This document shows, piece after piece, positions 39,080 through 50,839 of a DNA stretch of 64,000 bases. Positions within the stretch are counted from its first letter, which is position 1. The number at the start of each line of letters is the position of its first letter. The position numbers and the translations under genes were made by a program. The stretch covers positions 156,878,552 through 156,942,551 of the forward strand of contig CM041083.1 in the NCBI GenBank assembly GCA_023079485.1. Reading direction: 5' to 3'. The notes beneath the pieces are model-generated. The model had not been told where the DNA came from. It saw nothing but the letters and a program-made list of their open reading frames with translations, and made no database searches. Origin of the DNA: Archilochus colubris (taxonomy: Eukaryota > Chordata > Aves > Apodiformes > Trochilidae).

Positions 39080-39305
39080 GAGAGCTTCGGGTGGGTGCAG
39101 CATAGGGGCCGTGGAGCAGAGCCAGGCATCCCTCCTGTTTGGGGGGGTGGATGCTGCTGGGCACAGGGTCTGCACGCCGGCAGCAGCGGGGGGACAGGGA
39201 GATGACAGCTGAGGCTGGAGGGAGTCAGGGAGGGAGGAAAAGCTCCCAGCAGCACGGCTCCGGCCACAAATATTTACTGATAAGTGCTGCTGGAGTGATG
39301 ACGGC
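39080..39305. promoter_or_regulatory. CpG-enriched GC-rich patch, candidate regulatory element
   Basis: About eight CpGs lie in 225 bases of GC-rich sequence (for example CACGCCGGCAGCAGCGGGG near 39173 and CACGGCTCCGGCC near 39256), in otherwise CpG-poor DNA. Overlapping frames (39050-39346 minus, 98 codons) are proline- and serine-rich with no known domain, as expected of GC-rich non-coding DNA. It could be a distal regulatory element or a remnant of an old LTR. Confidence 0.25.
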
Positions 39306-39853
39306 CTAGAGACATCAGCAAGGAAGAAGCTGGAAGGAGACATCATATCTTTTATTAGTCCTAACCAGTGTCACTGGGGAAAAAAGGAAAAATAGAGACA
39401 GGGTTTCGTGACCTTCCAGTGTAACTGGAAGTTGTGGATTGTTTTTTCCACCGTATCAGTGTGTCTAATAAAAGGCATTGCCTCTCCCCACAGCTCTTAG
39501 TTCATATATATCTGCAGCTCAACATTTTTAGCTGTTTCGTTTCTAATCCAGTTTTTCAGAAAAGGTGATGGGAAAATAAAAATTAAGAAGCCACCAATCA
39601 CAAGACAGAGGGAGATGTAAATAAATAAGTGGATTGAAAAGCCATTAGAACCTAAGAAACACAGGGTCCTTGCCAGTTGCACTGTTTAGACTCAGGCAAA
39701 TACCTGTTTTGACAGTTCTTAGTACTGGCACATGCTAAGAGGAAAGGGAGGAAGGTGATATCTGGTGTTCCCAGCTTATCCACGGTAATGTCACAGCAAC
39801 TGTGACAGACTGGGGTGGAGACAGAGCTGGATCCCATTTCCAATTACAATGGA

Positions 39854-39953
39854 ACATGTCCAGGAGGGACAGTAAGGACATAGGATGGCTGGTCCACAGC
39901 AGAGCCATAGCTCCTTGAGGTGTGAGGCTGCCCTCAGAACTACAGGCAGTGTC
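39854..39953 (+). repeat. Unnamed about 100-bp repeat, copy 2
   Basis: Inverted partner of 37711-37810. The words ATAGGATGG, GTCCACAGCAGAGCCATAGC and TGTGAGGCTG are shared. On its minus strand the frame begins MALLWTSHPMSLLSLLDMF, keeping the start and most hydrophobic residues of the other copy. Similarity fades on both sides, so the two copies share only this core. Confidence 0.8.
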
Positions 39954-41279
39954 TGTCCTTGCACTGTACATGGGGCTCAATTCTTATTTTTGCTAGATTC
40001 ACACTCAGGCTTGCCACCACCTTCCATCTATGACCTATCCCTTCTCTTGCCTTCCCTCTTTATCTGTTTCTGTGCTTCCCTGCTTGCTGCATCACCAGCA
40101 GCCCCTCCCCAGCTTGGACCTTGTCCCTCTGGCTCTTCCTGGGCAGGTACTGCCCTAAGCCTTGTTAGCTCCCATTCCATGCTGCTGACACAAGAGCTCA
40201 TCCAGCACTCCTTCCTCACCAGCATGGCAGCAAACTGTCCCCAAGGCACCGCTGCTGTCACCAGATGATGGGAAAGGGGTTTTCTCATCTGCAATCTTGC
40301 TCCTCTGAACCTCTGCCCCAGCTCCTGCTCACCCCTCCACCTCCCTGTGCCTGATCAGCAGTGGGAGGCTCGTAACAAAGTCAGCAAAGTCAGACCCATG
40401 GGCTGAAAACATATTGGGTCATGGACACTTTTTCTCTCCACAACCTGAATTTTCTCACAGGTGAAGGGTATGTGAGTGGGGAGTGGGGTGCTGCAGAGGG
40501 GAGACAAACAGGGGACTGTGGAGAGAGATTCACCCCTCTAAGAAGAGAAGCAATGCAAGAGGCAGGAACATGCCCCAGTTTTGTAATGTGCCCAAGGAGA
40601 AACTCAGGATCTGTAGCTTTCTGAAAAATCACAACTATGTAACACTTTTTTCCCTTTTTCAGACTTCTGTATCCTCTTTTTCCACATACATGCTTGTCGT
40701 CCTGTATATTGTCCCAGCCAAAATGACAGTATTTACTTTACCCTGCAAATGTCAAAGTGAAAAGCTTCACATAATGTTTATTCTTGGAGAATGTTTTTAT
40801 TTCTTCAAGTAGAATTTAAATCTTTTTCTGCATTTAGCTTCCAAAGGGTTAATTTAAGATGATTTAAAAAAAAAATAATAAAAGCTTACAGCTCCTAAGA
40901 TAGTATCAGCCCATTAAACATAGGTAAGAATATGAGAGGGAAAGAGAAGGGAACAGATATTATGTATGTAAGGAAAATTAAAACTCAGGATGTTGGGCGT
41001 GGGGGGAATGTGCTTTGAAGTACAAAAGATCCATTGTTAATGTGGGACAAAACCTCCCCAGTATGGGACAGAGATAAAAAGGAGGGAGTTTCTAACAGAT
41101 CAAGGTCAACCAAGATATATGAATAACATAAATGCTATTAATCTCGTACAGCATGAATCAGAGAATTGCAGCAGGGTAGAGCTGTGTGGTGGAGTTCATG
41201 GCATGAGTGTTTTATGCCACTTTGTATTAGATAATGAGCGTATTCATCACAGACTCCTACACATCATCCAAACTGGCAG

Positions 41280-41340
41280 AGAAGGAGCTTTAGGGAGCTT
41301 GAGAGACCAAATCAAAGAGCTGGATCTAAAGCTCAGAAAG
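41280..41340 (+). other. Weak internal-exon-like segment
   Basis: A CAG acceptor at 41277-41279 and a donor-like AAAG/GTAATAG at 41337-41346 bracket 61 bases, inside a longer frame (41119-41466). The bracketed part encodes REGALGSLRDQIKELDLKLRK, whose heptad-like L/I spacing suggests a coiled coil. I do not recognise the protein. The acceptor has a mediocre pyrimidine tract, and no neighbouring exon was found, so it may be chance. Confidence 0.13.
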
Positions 41341-42191
41341 GTAATAGGGATGTTCAAATACTGCCCCAAGTTTAGATATTTTCAGGCATCCATACAATCT
41401 GACTCTGCAGAAAATAGCGTGAGAAAGCAGCTCTTAGTTGGATGGCTTGCTGCTTACTATTTATGATGCTGCCTCTGTCATAACAGCTGATTTTACCAAT
41501 TAGAAAAAATGGAGAGCAATGTAGGAAAAGATTACATAAGAAAATCACTCTCTTTCTTGACTGGTTTTTTTTTTTGTTTGATTTGGTTTGGTTTTAATCT
41601 TTATGTCTAAAAATTCAGATACACAAAGGGAATCAATTTTCAGCTGGGAGGGCTGACTCTAAACATTGTTGGGAAGCAAGAGACTGAGCCATACTGGAGT
41701 CAAAAAGTACATAACCAGATGTACTTCTGATTTCACGTGTTGTGTTTCCACACATTTTAGTATCCTGAAATTCCAGAGACACATGTGTTCCACAGGAGAA
41801 ACTTAAGGGATAATTTATCTTGGGGAGGAAGGAAATGAAAATGTATACATGTGTGTATATAATTTTGACAACAATTTGCAACCAGACCATTTGCAGTGGT
41901 TTGCACTTCCATTTACTTATTCCAAACAAACATTTTAACTCAATGACATGGATCTATGTAACACAGTTTGCCTGATTGTTTTGCTTTTCAGATTTCTGAA
42001 AGAAAGCTGAAATACAGTTGGGACCAAATTAAAATTCCAAACCCAACTAATTCCTTCTTCCTGAGGTTAGCAGGGTTTTCTCAGCATGAACCTAGACTTG
42101 TATTCAATTCTACATTTTGGTGCCATGTAATCAATGGAAAAGGGCAAGCCCCATAATGGGGCAGCTCTCCACAATGAGCACATCCAAACTT

Positions 42192-42208
42192 AAAAAAAAA
42201 AAAAAAAA
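42192..42208. repeat. Homopolymer, 17 A
   Basis: An A run after ACATCCAAACTT, with no recognised element attached. Confidence 0.85.
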
Positions 42209-42292
42209 TAGATTTTGAAAGAGGGGCTGGTTGTTTGTAATGCAGTAGCATCTAGAGGCTAGGCTGCATTTGCAGCTATTCTGCAATGCTCT

Positions 42293-42390
42293 GTATACAT
42301 ACATGCATAAATACATACTTTGTATGTGTGCATATACACTAAATATGCATGTATATGTGCATTGTACACATACATAGGTGCAATATATAC
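42293..42390. repeat. Degenerate TACA/TGTA-rich repeat
   Basis: Alternating ATAC, ATGC, TATG and ACAC words over about 100 bases, strongly purine-pyrimidine alternating. This is an old (ACAT)n-type microsatellite, now degraded. Confidence 0.75.
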
Positions 42391-45300
42391 TATAAACTGC
42401 CTCTCTACTGATCATTAGGAGAGTCATTGTTGGAGCTTTGTGAAGGGAAGTTGAAGTTGAAGAAGGGGAGGGAGGGATAAAAAGAGAAGAAAGAGTTGGA
42501 ATGGTTCAAGGTAAAGCACCCCTTAGCAAACTGCTGAGGGCTATTCAAAGAAAATGCCATTATGATGGGCATGAAAAGTACTGTCATTCCTCCAGCTAAC
42601 TTACAAAATGGGCTTGGGCAGGACAGGAAGAGCAGTGGGAGAGCAAAGGAAATGCAGTAATTTTGTTTGAAAACTGTTAACACAGTCATTGATTTGTGTC
42701 AGGAAGATCAGGCAAAAGCACAGACCAAGGCTCAGACCACCAGATTCATCTTGTGTTTACCTATTTCCAAGTAGCCAAATGATCCTGAAAACCTACACTG
42801 GTCAGCAGCACCTAAGACTGAGGATCCTAACATACTCCAGCACATCCCTGGTGAGCCTAAGAGTTTCCAGAGCCCCTTGCCTCTAGCACACTCCTCTCTG
42901 GGAAGAGGCACCCATCTTCCATTCAGGCTCTGTATACACTTACTTCACATTCTGCAGACCTTATCTACACTAGTGAATATAACAGGACTGGGATAACTAA
43001 GCACTCTTCCTTTTAAAATAGGCACTTGCTGCATCCAGGGTCCTTTTTGGGAATTGCTCTGGTGCCAGACATGGAATAAATTTCTGGAGAAAGTGTTTCA
43101 GGCTTCACCTACAAGTCTACAAAAGAGCCTATGGTGCAAAGGCTCCCAGACTGCCCTGTGGCCAAGGCCTGGAACCTCAGCTGATGGGGCCAGACCATCA
43201 AGATTGTGAGTCAGAAGAGAAGAAGGTGTTGAGGGCAGAGGAAAAGCAACCATGCAGGCTCATTTTCAGGGCATTAAGCAGAGAGGGGGGAATCAGAAAT
43301 AGCAGACCCAACTTTCACAAGTTTCTAGGCAATGCATATCTATAATAAGACCCATTCCCAGTCTCCTTCCACTCCTTGAAAATTGCCAGCTAGAGCAAAC
43401 AGGTACCATCAATCAGCCATTGCTAACAGAGCTGGGCTATCCTGGTGACAGGAAATTGAGGAAGCCTCTATCTCTGCAGGAGGGCAGGAATCATCATGAG
43501 TAGAGGCACAAGAAATGGCACATTCCCCTGAAAAAAAAAAATTAAGTGGGTCAAAATGTCTTCTTTCCAGCTACAGAGAATTAAAATGTGCTTCACTTGT
43601 GACAGCAGCACCAAAAAGCTGGAAGGGAAGGCAGCAGGAGATACTTCAGCCTTTTCTCCTGCCCCATTGTACAGACACTCATGCAGGGCATAAGAACCAA
43701 CCAAAAAATTGGTAGTATTCCTGGTCCCATAGTTACAGAGTGTGTATGTATTAATGTAACATTTGGTTTTGTTTTGGTTTTGTTTTTCAGTGTAATTGCT
43801 ACATTCCATTTATTCAGATGTGCAAGACCAAAAAAACCAACCCTCTCAGAAGCTTTTACCTCATAGTTAAATATAGTGGTGAAGCAGTTAACACAGTTAT
43901 GTATCACCGCCTTGGCATAGGGTTTTTATCTTTTATTGGCACCATTTTATCCCCGGAGACAATAGGAGATTGTTCTCGCTGTGTGTAAAAAGAGCTTGTC
44001 CTGGCAAGTAGGATTTTCCCAGTCAACAAGTTTAAAATCCTTGGTAAGGGAGATGTACACCGTGTCAGGACCAGCCTGCTCAGCATCTTCTCATGGCAGC
44101 AATTGCTTCCCCATTAATTGCTCCCGGGGCTGCTGCAGCACGGAGCCAATGCCTGCTGTCAAATTGGGAGGAGGAGGAGAAATCCAAACCCTCAACCCCC
44201 TACTATACAGTTACTACAAAGATAGGGTAAAGAGGTTGATTGATCTTCTCTAGACATAACCTATACAATAACTACTAGAAGCTACGTGGTGAGAGGAAAA
44301 TCCTCGTGCTTAGAAGCCACTGGAGTTGCCAAAAATCACCAAATCCATATGAAAACAAAGGCTCTGATTCCTTGATTCCGGTGCTTTTGTGTGCTCTAAT
44401 ATAAAAGATGTACAGGATTTCCTTTTTAATTTGCATTTTCCTGGTTGTATAAATAGTGCAATACATAATTACAGCAGTCAGAGGCATTAGGGATAAGAAG
44501 CTATTTACATCAGAGATGTAAATACAAGATTATGTGTGCATGGTAAATTTTTATCTCCATCTTTAAATAAATATTATGTTTAATCCACACCCAAAGTCTT
44601 GAAAGAAAGCTGTTTTAGTGTAAACAATTAACTTCCTGGGCAACTGTTGAATTATTTGATGACTTGGTGCTGAGAAATTCAGATTCCGTGCTGTCGAATA
44701 CACCTTACAAATTTTGATTAGACAGATAACCCACTGTAGATTCATCCAAACATCGTAGTTTATTTGGAGTCACACCACGGTTCTTGGCTGACCTGCTGCT
44801 TCAGTTGTTCTCCTTTGCAGAGGCTATAAAGTGATGTGGCAGCTACCAGGCCTGTCAGCAGTAAGAAACACAGGCATGAAGGATGGCAGCCTCTGCTGTA
44901 TATTCCATGAGTGCCCACAGCCCAACCTTCCTGCAAAACATGCTCCAGATCTCAAATTACATTGGGAAATAAAGTCTCTAGCAGTTGGGAGCTGCAGTCA
45001 GCTTTCAGAATGTTTAGGGGCAACAGTGACTGCAAACTCAACCAAAGCCCCAGGCACCACAGGGAGAGGAACCACCCCGGAGGTCACAGCTGAACTGCAA
45101 TCCTACAGCCCTGACTGTTTTCCAGATGCAATGAAATTCATCATCTCGCAGCAGATGGAAAATGAAAAGCTATCTCCTTGCCCTGCAGGGATCAACCTGC
45201 AGCTGCACTTCCCTCTCTGCCTTTTCTCTGCAAGGCCTGGCTAGCTAAGGATGTGTCAATAAATTATTTAGGTTGTTGGGTTTTCTAGGGGGTGTGGGGT

Positions 45301-45391
45301 GTTTTGTTTTGTGTTTTTTTGTTTCATTTTACTTAAGTCTTGGAAGTAAACCACGGAAAAAATGAAAAGGCATTTTTTTCCAAAGCAAAAT

Positions 45392-45612
45392 GGAAGAATT
45401 TCTTTAGTGAAAGAGTGGTCAAGCACTGGAACAGGGGTTGAGCCACCATCTCTGGAGGTATTTAAGAAACATGTACATGTGGCACTTCAGAGCATGCTCT
45501 AAGTGGCCGAGATGACAGGGATTTTGGTTTTGTTTGTTGTGTGTGTGTGTTTAGGTTGGACTCAGTGATCTCAGAGGTCACTTCCAACAATGACTATTCT
45601 GTGATTCTGTGA
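45392..45612 (+). mobile_element. CR1 LINE tail, plus strand
   Basis: Begins at GGAAGAATTTCTTTAGTGAA and continues with GCACTGGAACAGGGGTTGAG, CACCATCTCTGGAGGTATTT and CACTTCAGAGCATGCTCTAA. A GT/T-rich segment at about 45520-45552 precedes GGTTGGACTCAGTGATCTCA and CTTCCAACAATGACTATTCT. Two ATTCTGTG octamers end it. It shares the tail type, including the low-complexity segment, with the nested CR1 at 13420-14126. Only the 3' end is present. Confidence 0.92.
45535..45552. repeat. (GT)n microsatellite inside a CR1 tail
   Basis: About seven GT units. They lie within the variable GT/T-rich segment of the CR1 3' UTR. Confidence 0.8.
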
Positions 45613-47859
45613 AAATGGAACTTAAAGAGAGGTGTCCTCATTAATATTAAACCAAAACTATCTCTTTCAGGGCAAAGAAAAATGCTCAAATGGCTTCAGC
45701 ATTCATTGTAAAATGAAGGCAGTTGGGCTTTTATTCAACATCCCACATTCAGGATTTGGTAGATACTGGTTCAACCTCTGTCTTTCCCTACTGGGATATG
45801 AAATCCGCAGCAGCCATCTCTTGGGAGAGGATCCTGCCTGCCCCGACAAAGCAGCTCTGCTCTGCCAAGCTCTCTCTCTGGAGCTGTTCCACCCCTTTGT
45901 ATAAAGTAATTACTTAAATATACATTGAACAAAGAGAGAGGGAAATGACTTTAAGGCCTATCAGCTAGGGCACTCTACTGGGAGGTAAAGCAAACCAGTG
46001 AATAAGTCATTAATGATGTTGTTTTTTTCAGTGACCCAATAAATTTTTATTGGGGAAGAAAAAAAAATCATCATCAAGGACTGAAAAAATAGCGCTCAGA
46101 TACCTTGTTACCTGGGGGCACTGCTTTGGAGGGGTAATTGTCATGGTTCAAATGGGCATGAATTTAAAAATCCCCTGCAGGTGAAAGGAGAACTGAAGGT
46201 TCCCCAAGCAGGGCCTCTTTTTTTTTTTTTTTCTTTTTTGTTTAAATGGGAAGTGGAGTTCATTTGCTTGTTTGTTTCAGAGCTTTAAAAAAGGTTTACA
46301 TCTTAAATGAAAATAATTGCAACGAAGGCTTTTAAGAAACTCAAGTCAGCCCACATCTTAAATAAATTAATTAAACGTAGGGCCAGACTGCAAAGTTCCT
46401 GAGCTAATTGTTTTAAAAGCATCCTTCCTGCTTTATTTGGAGGATCTGGACGCCAGTGGCAGGGTAGCTCCATGTCCCACCAATGTCTGGCACAGCTCCT
46501 TCACTTGCTGGCACCACAGCCCAGGAAGAGCTGTAGGTGCTGGCTGGGCAGATAGACTGCCTGGAAGCAATTTAGATGCCTCAAAAATCAATAATAAACT
46601 CCCATATTTCCTGACATATAAGAAAGAAGATCGAGATGCTTGACAGAATCACATTACAGGCCCCTCTCAGTCTTGCTGAAGAAGGAACAGGAAAATGCAG
46701 CTCAATGAACTCAGTGTTATCAGGGGTTATGACCATGTCTGTCAAGGAACTTTATAATATTTTCAGCTTTGAACAATAGTAAAACAAAGGGAGAGTAGCT
46801 GGCTAAAAAAGCTAAGTTATTGCAACAAAAATCATGTTGTTGGAGGATGTGGACATTCCTGCTGCAGAGAGAGGTGATGTGGCTCCCTGAGGGGACCTCC
46901 TGGTCCCACCTCCTCCTGTCCATGTAGAAGTCTCCCTCTGCCTTCCAGAGCCTGAAAACTTTGCCATCTGTTCTCACTTGAGGAAAATTATTGTTTTATC
47001 TTTTCCGTTTGTTTTAACCTGATTTTAAACAGGAGAGGCTCAAACTACAGGCTGTGCAATACCATATGATACAGTTAATTTCTCTCACCACCTAATGTTA
47101 ACAACATATGGAGGCTGGCCTGAGCTGCCAAGGACATAAATCTATCCTTGCCTCCTGGTTTGTTCACTGAATTTCCACATTTTATTACTGCACATTCTTC
47201 CACAGGACTTCACTAAAACACCTGGTGGGGACCTGCCAAAGGAATGAATCTAGCTGCACAGGAGAGACTCCTCTTCCCCTCACCCCCCAAAAAACCCCAA
47301 ACCATCTCCCACCAATCTCTTTTCCTCCAAATCTGAATTCCCATTTCCACTGATAAAGCACACAACATTAATATTATTGATCACACTTACAGTGTTATAC
47401 AAATGTCCACAACACATTGGGTGTTCCTTTAATGTTGTTTGATTTGCGGGTGACTTCAGAGCTCCTGATGGCAAAGGGGCACCAGCATCAGCTAGAGCCA
47501 AACTGATGGCAGGCAGGTATTGTGCAAACTTCCTCTGCACATTCCTGACACACCAGTTCATTGCTATTCCCTTTCCATGCCTAATTATCTGGTGGGTTTG
47601 AGATGCACACAACTAAACTATGCTAAGCTCTTTACAACACACAGTGTGTGGTTGGACTCAAGTTTGAGGCTGAAGATGTGCACACCAACCTTGAATCACC
47701 CTGCAGCATTTCAAGGTCCCTTGTTCAAATGGTTCTAACTGTTGTGCCCTTTATTAGTTACCACACAGAATTCCTGCAAAAATCAAGAAGCAAATTGCAA
47801 GGACAGTTTTTTATAGAGTTGCAAATGGACTGTCTTCAGAACTAGGGTAATAGGGTCAG
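45613..47859. other. Unique non-coding stretch, no gene seen
   Basis: Contains a T run at 46218-46232 and AT-rich DNA with homeodomain-like words (TTAATTAAAC) near 46367. The minus frame at 47280-47612 (110 codons) is unremarkable. No dispersed repeat was recognised. Confidence 0.5.
46218..46239. repeat. T15-C-T6 run
   Basis: A pyrimidine homopolymer flanked by unique DNA. Confidence 0.85.
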
Positions 47860-47921
47860 GACAAGATTGGACTCAATGATTTTGAAGGTCTCTTCCAGCC
47901 TGAGCAATTCTATGATTCTGT
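47860..47921 (+). mobile_element. CR1 LINE, extreme 3' tail fragment
   Basis: GATTGGACTCAATGATTTTG, AAGGTCTCTTCCAGCCTGAG and CAATTCTATGATTCTGTG are the last about 60 bases of a CR1. Nothing upstream matches, so it is a minimal 5'-truncated copy. Confidence 0.85.
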
Positions 47922-49021
47922 GCCATGGTTTTACACAGAGGGCAGTTTGCTGAGAAACCACCGGAACAGAGAGTGATGCTGTAGATTTGAAGTGGACATT
48001 TTTGTTTGACTTTCCAAGTGACTTGACAACTTCAAGACAAACATGGATGCTTTTGTTCTTCTCCCCACATACAGCATTGAAGTATGCAGTTTTAGGTACT
48101 GAAGACATGAAAGATGGACTCTGCTTGCACTCAACATCTGGTCTCTCACGCAGCCTGTATGTGAACTCTGGAACGGAACAAAGTCAGAGATATGAAACCC
48201 ATGTCTGCCTCAGGTGAAACCAGATGTTAATTGAAGCTTGTTTATTCTCCTTTCTGTGTATCCTGTCTCTTTACAACATCTGCAATGTATACATTTCATT
48301 TTCACTACAGCAGTACAAAAATGCCTTTCAGGTCTGTCAGAAATGGAGGACTAAGCTGCCATCAGTACAGGCTATGATCTCCTTTCTGTTAAAGAAAAAA
48401 AACTAATTAAAGTTTACTGGTGATGTTTTCTTTAAAAACTCCTAGCTAGCTGTCTGTGGGACAAATTCTGACCAGAGTTGTTTGTAGAAGAATTAACTCA
48501 GGAATATTATAATAAATAACCCGTTACTGTATGACCTTGAACAATAATTCTCTTTCTCAGTATTTTCTGGAAAATCATATGATGAACTGGATTATTCATT
48601 AGAAACAACTTCTGCCATATTGTCTTGCATAGCATGAAGTCATCTGAGTTTCAAAGAATGTGCAACATTACATCTTGAATTTACTTTCAATCAATTCTGT
48701 TAATTATTTTGATCCTGATTTGGGGATTTCCTTGCCCCCAGTTCTAGTTCTTAATGCCCCCTTTTGGGGAATTCACTAAGCCTAACAAATACAAACATGC
48801 AAACAGTATTATTTCAAGTAATTTCAATCAATTTCAAGTAGTTTCAATCTTTTATTTGTATGGAAAAATTAATCTAGAGGAAGTTTTCAAGAAAAACCCC
48901 AATCCTAAGAAAACCTGGCAAAGGAGGAGGATGCAGAAGTGAGGGCTGCTATGCCTCATCCAGAGAGGTGCTGGGCTATCTCCTTGGAAAGCATGACACA
49001 CCAGATCCAAACCCACAGAAG
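47922..49021. other. Unique non-coding stretch
   Basis: No gene or dispersed repeat was recognised. A small tandem array at 48811-48850 is listed separately. Minus and plus frames of 72-88 codons around 47842-48217 overlap one another and are not convincing. Confidence 0.5.
48811..48850. repeat. 10-bp tandem repeat, four units
   Basis: Units ATTTCAAGTA, ATTTCAATCA, ATTTCAAGTA and GTTTCAATCT follow without gaps. Units 1 and 3 are identical, while units 2 and 4 resemble each other, which suggests a 20-bp higher-order period duplicated once. Confidence 0.9.
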
Positions 49022-49278
49022 CACAGAATGTTAGAGGTTGGAAGGGACCTCCAGAGATCATCTAGTCCAAACCCCCTGCCAGAACAGAGTCACCAAGAGC
49101 TGGCTGCACAGAATGGCATCCAGGTGGGTTTTGAATGTCTCCAGAGATGAAGACTCCATCACTTCTCTGGGCAGCCTGTTCCAGAGCTCTACTACTCTTA
49201 TAATAAAGAGGTTCTTCCTTACATTTTGGCTGAACTTCCTGTGTTCCAGTTTGTAATCCACTGCTTTTCTGTTGCTCA
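49022..49278 (-). mobile_element. CR1 LINE tail, minus strand
   Basis: The reversed tail reads CACAGAATGTTAGAGGTTGG, AAGGGACCTCCAGAGATCAT, TAGTCCAAACCCCCTGCCAG, then CAGGTGGGTTTTGAATGTCT, GGGCAGCCTGTTCCAGAGCT and GAACTTCCTGTGTTCCAGTT. The minus frame at 49058-49381 carries LEHRKFSQNVRKNLFIIRVV and ELWNRLPREVMESSSLETF, the tail-proximal ORF2 block. Similarity fades near 49265-49280. Confidence 0.93.
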
Positions 49279-50839
49279 GATGCATTACACCTTTCCAAAG
49301 CAGTGGAAGAAAACGAGCTGCAGGCTGCAAATGCTGCTTTATCACTATATCAACAATAGCATGGGCCTCAGGGCTTAGCAAGAGCTGTTTACTTTAGCCC
49401 TGAGAAGTCTTTTTTTGGTATTGATAGCGCATGGTGCAGAAACACAATGTCCAGCCATTGTGCTTCACAGCTGGCAAGCTCAGGTCAAGCTCTCTCTGTC
49501 TGGGCTGAGTCCCATGGAGAGGGGATGGGAAGGAGAGGGAAGCTACGGCACAGAAAGTGTGAGGAGCTCCCTCTCCATTCATATTTGCCAATGTGGAAAG
49601 GAGCCTTACAAATAGGTCACTCATTAAAAGTTTATATAGCCAAGTTCAGGAGGCCTTCTCTCAGTAGAACAATGGCAAAGGGAAAAAGCAAAATTAAAAA
49701 ATAATAATAATTTAAAAAAAAAATTATTGAGCCTTCTAGGTGTGCACAACCATCAGTCCAGAGCATGAAGCCCAGGTGAAGCACTACCCTCCACATACCC
49801 ACCCAGCCCCTCAGAGCGCAGCCCATTACCATTTACCCTTGTGTCAACAGCTCTGCAATCCCTTCTGTACCTCTTTACAGAAACCCAAAGGAAGACTGGA
49901 CTACAATATCAAACAAGTTACATTTCCCATGCTTTCTTGTTAACTAGAAACACTAATTGGCATTTTAAAAAAAATTATACTAAAACCTGGTGTCACAGAA
50001 GAGGTCTCTCCTCTTAACTTCCCCTCTCTTCGAAAGCAAGGGGACCACTTACAAATGCAAAGTAAAGATTATGTGCTAACATTGGCAGGATTTGAGGCCA
50101 GGCATACAGCTTGTGAAACTATCTCAAATGTGGTCTCTTTGGCTGGGCAGGGCAAGTGTATTCAGTAACACACCTTCCTTTCATAGCTGTTCAGACCTAG
50201 GGATATTTTCAGAGCTTGCTGCAGTTCTGTTTCTTCGTAGAGAAGCCAGCCAGAAGATGGGACAAGGAGCTGAGAGGGTAGTGAGGAGGAACTTCGATGT
50301 CTCATGGGATGAAAATTAAATGTTAACATAAGCCTTCTGCCAGCTGCCTGGAAATCATACAGTCATAGCATTTTAATTTATGTAGTGCTGGCAAGAGCAG
50401 GTTTGATTTTCGAGTGGTGGTAGACATTCCTGTTCCCCAGTAGACACAATTAAAAGTTTCTCGAGTCCTTCAACTTGTATTTTGGATTGCTTCTCATTTC
50501 GCAGAAATAAAACATTCAGGTTTAACTTCCAATTCACAAGAAAATCCTGCCTAGTTTGGAGCAACTGAATCAGTTTCCTGATGCCGAAAGAAGGAATCTA
50601 CACAACTTCTTGAAAAGCACAAAGGCTGCTTCCAGGCTTTCATCTGATTGCAGCTGAGTAAATTGTAGCATCATGAAAATAGGTTTTATGGTCATGCCCA
50701 AATTGCCCAGTGAAGGAGTCAGGGACTGAATGCAAGCACCAGAGCCCTGATCTTCTGCACAGCTCAGGTGTTTGGCCATTCTCTGGTGCTGTTTCAAACT
50801 GCTCTAGCGAAGCCCCTTCCCCATGACCCAGCTTAGATG
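49279..50839. other. Unique non-coding stretch, no gene seen
   Basis: Frames up to about 85 codons overlap in both strands around 49394-49704 and 50092-50319, with no recognised motif. An A/T-rich low-complexity patch lies near 49695-49730. Confidence 0.5.
50836..50839. repeat. Left target-site duplication of the solo LTR
   Basis: GATG directly precedes the LTR start and recurs directly after its end at 51623-51626. If the terminal A of the LTR is counted as host, a 5-bp AGATG match is also possible. Confidence 0.7.

Larger units (their letters stand above)
37811..39853. other. Spacer between the inverted repeat pair
   Basis: No gene seen. It contains the (AAAT)n array at 38120, a G-rich word at 38195 and a CpG-enriched GC-rich patch at 39080-39305, each listed separately. 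The stretch AATAAAAGGCATTGCCTCTC near 39467 resembles the end of some LTRs, but no matching start was found. Confidence 0.5.
39954..45391. other. Unique stretch with one weak exon-like signal
   Basis: No recognised dispersed repeat. Low-complexity segments at 42192 and 42293 are listed separately, as is a coiled-coil-like open segment at 41280-41340. Longer frames (39885-40268 plus, 44831-45244 plus, 43468-43809 minus) lie partly in GC-rich or low-complexity DNA and have no family motif. I left them uncalled. Confidence 0.45.

Noticed and set aside
39050..39346. 98-codon proline/serine-rich minus frame
   Set aside because: Explained by the GC-rich CpG patch, where stop codons are rare.
39430..39500. 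LTR-like 3' end (AATAAAAGGCATTGCC ... CCCCACA)
   Set aside because: No matching TG start or target duplication was found, so an LTR could not be supported.
44831..45244. 137-codon plus-strand frame
   Set aside because: No recognised domain, no supporting splice sites, and a second frame overlaps it. It is consistent with chance.
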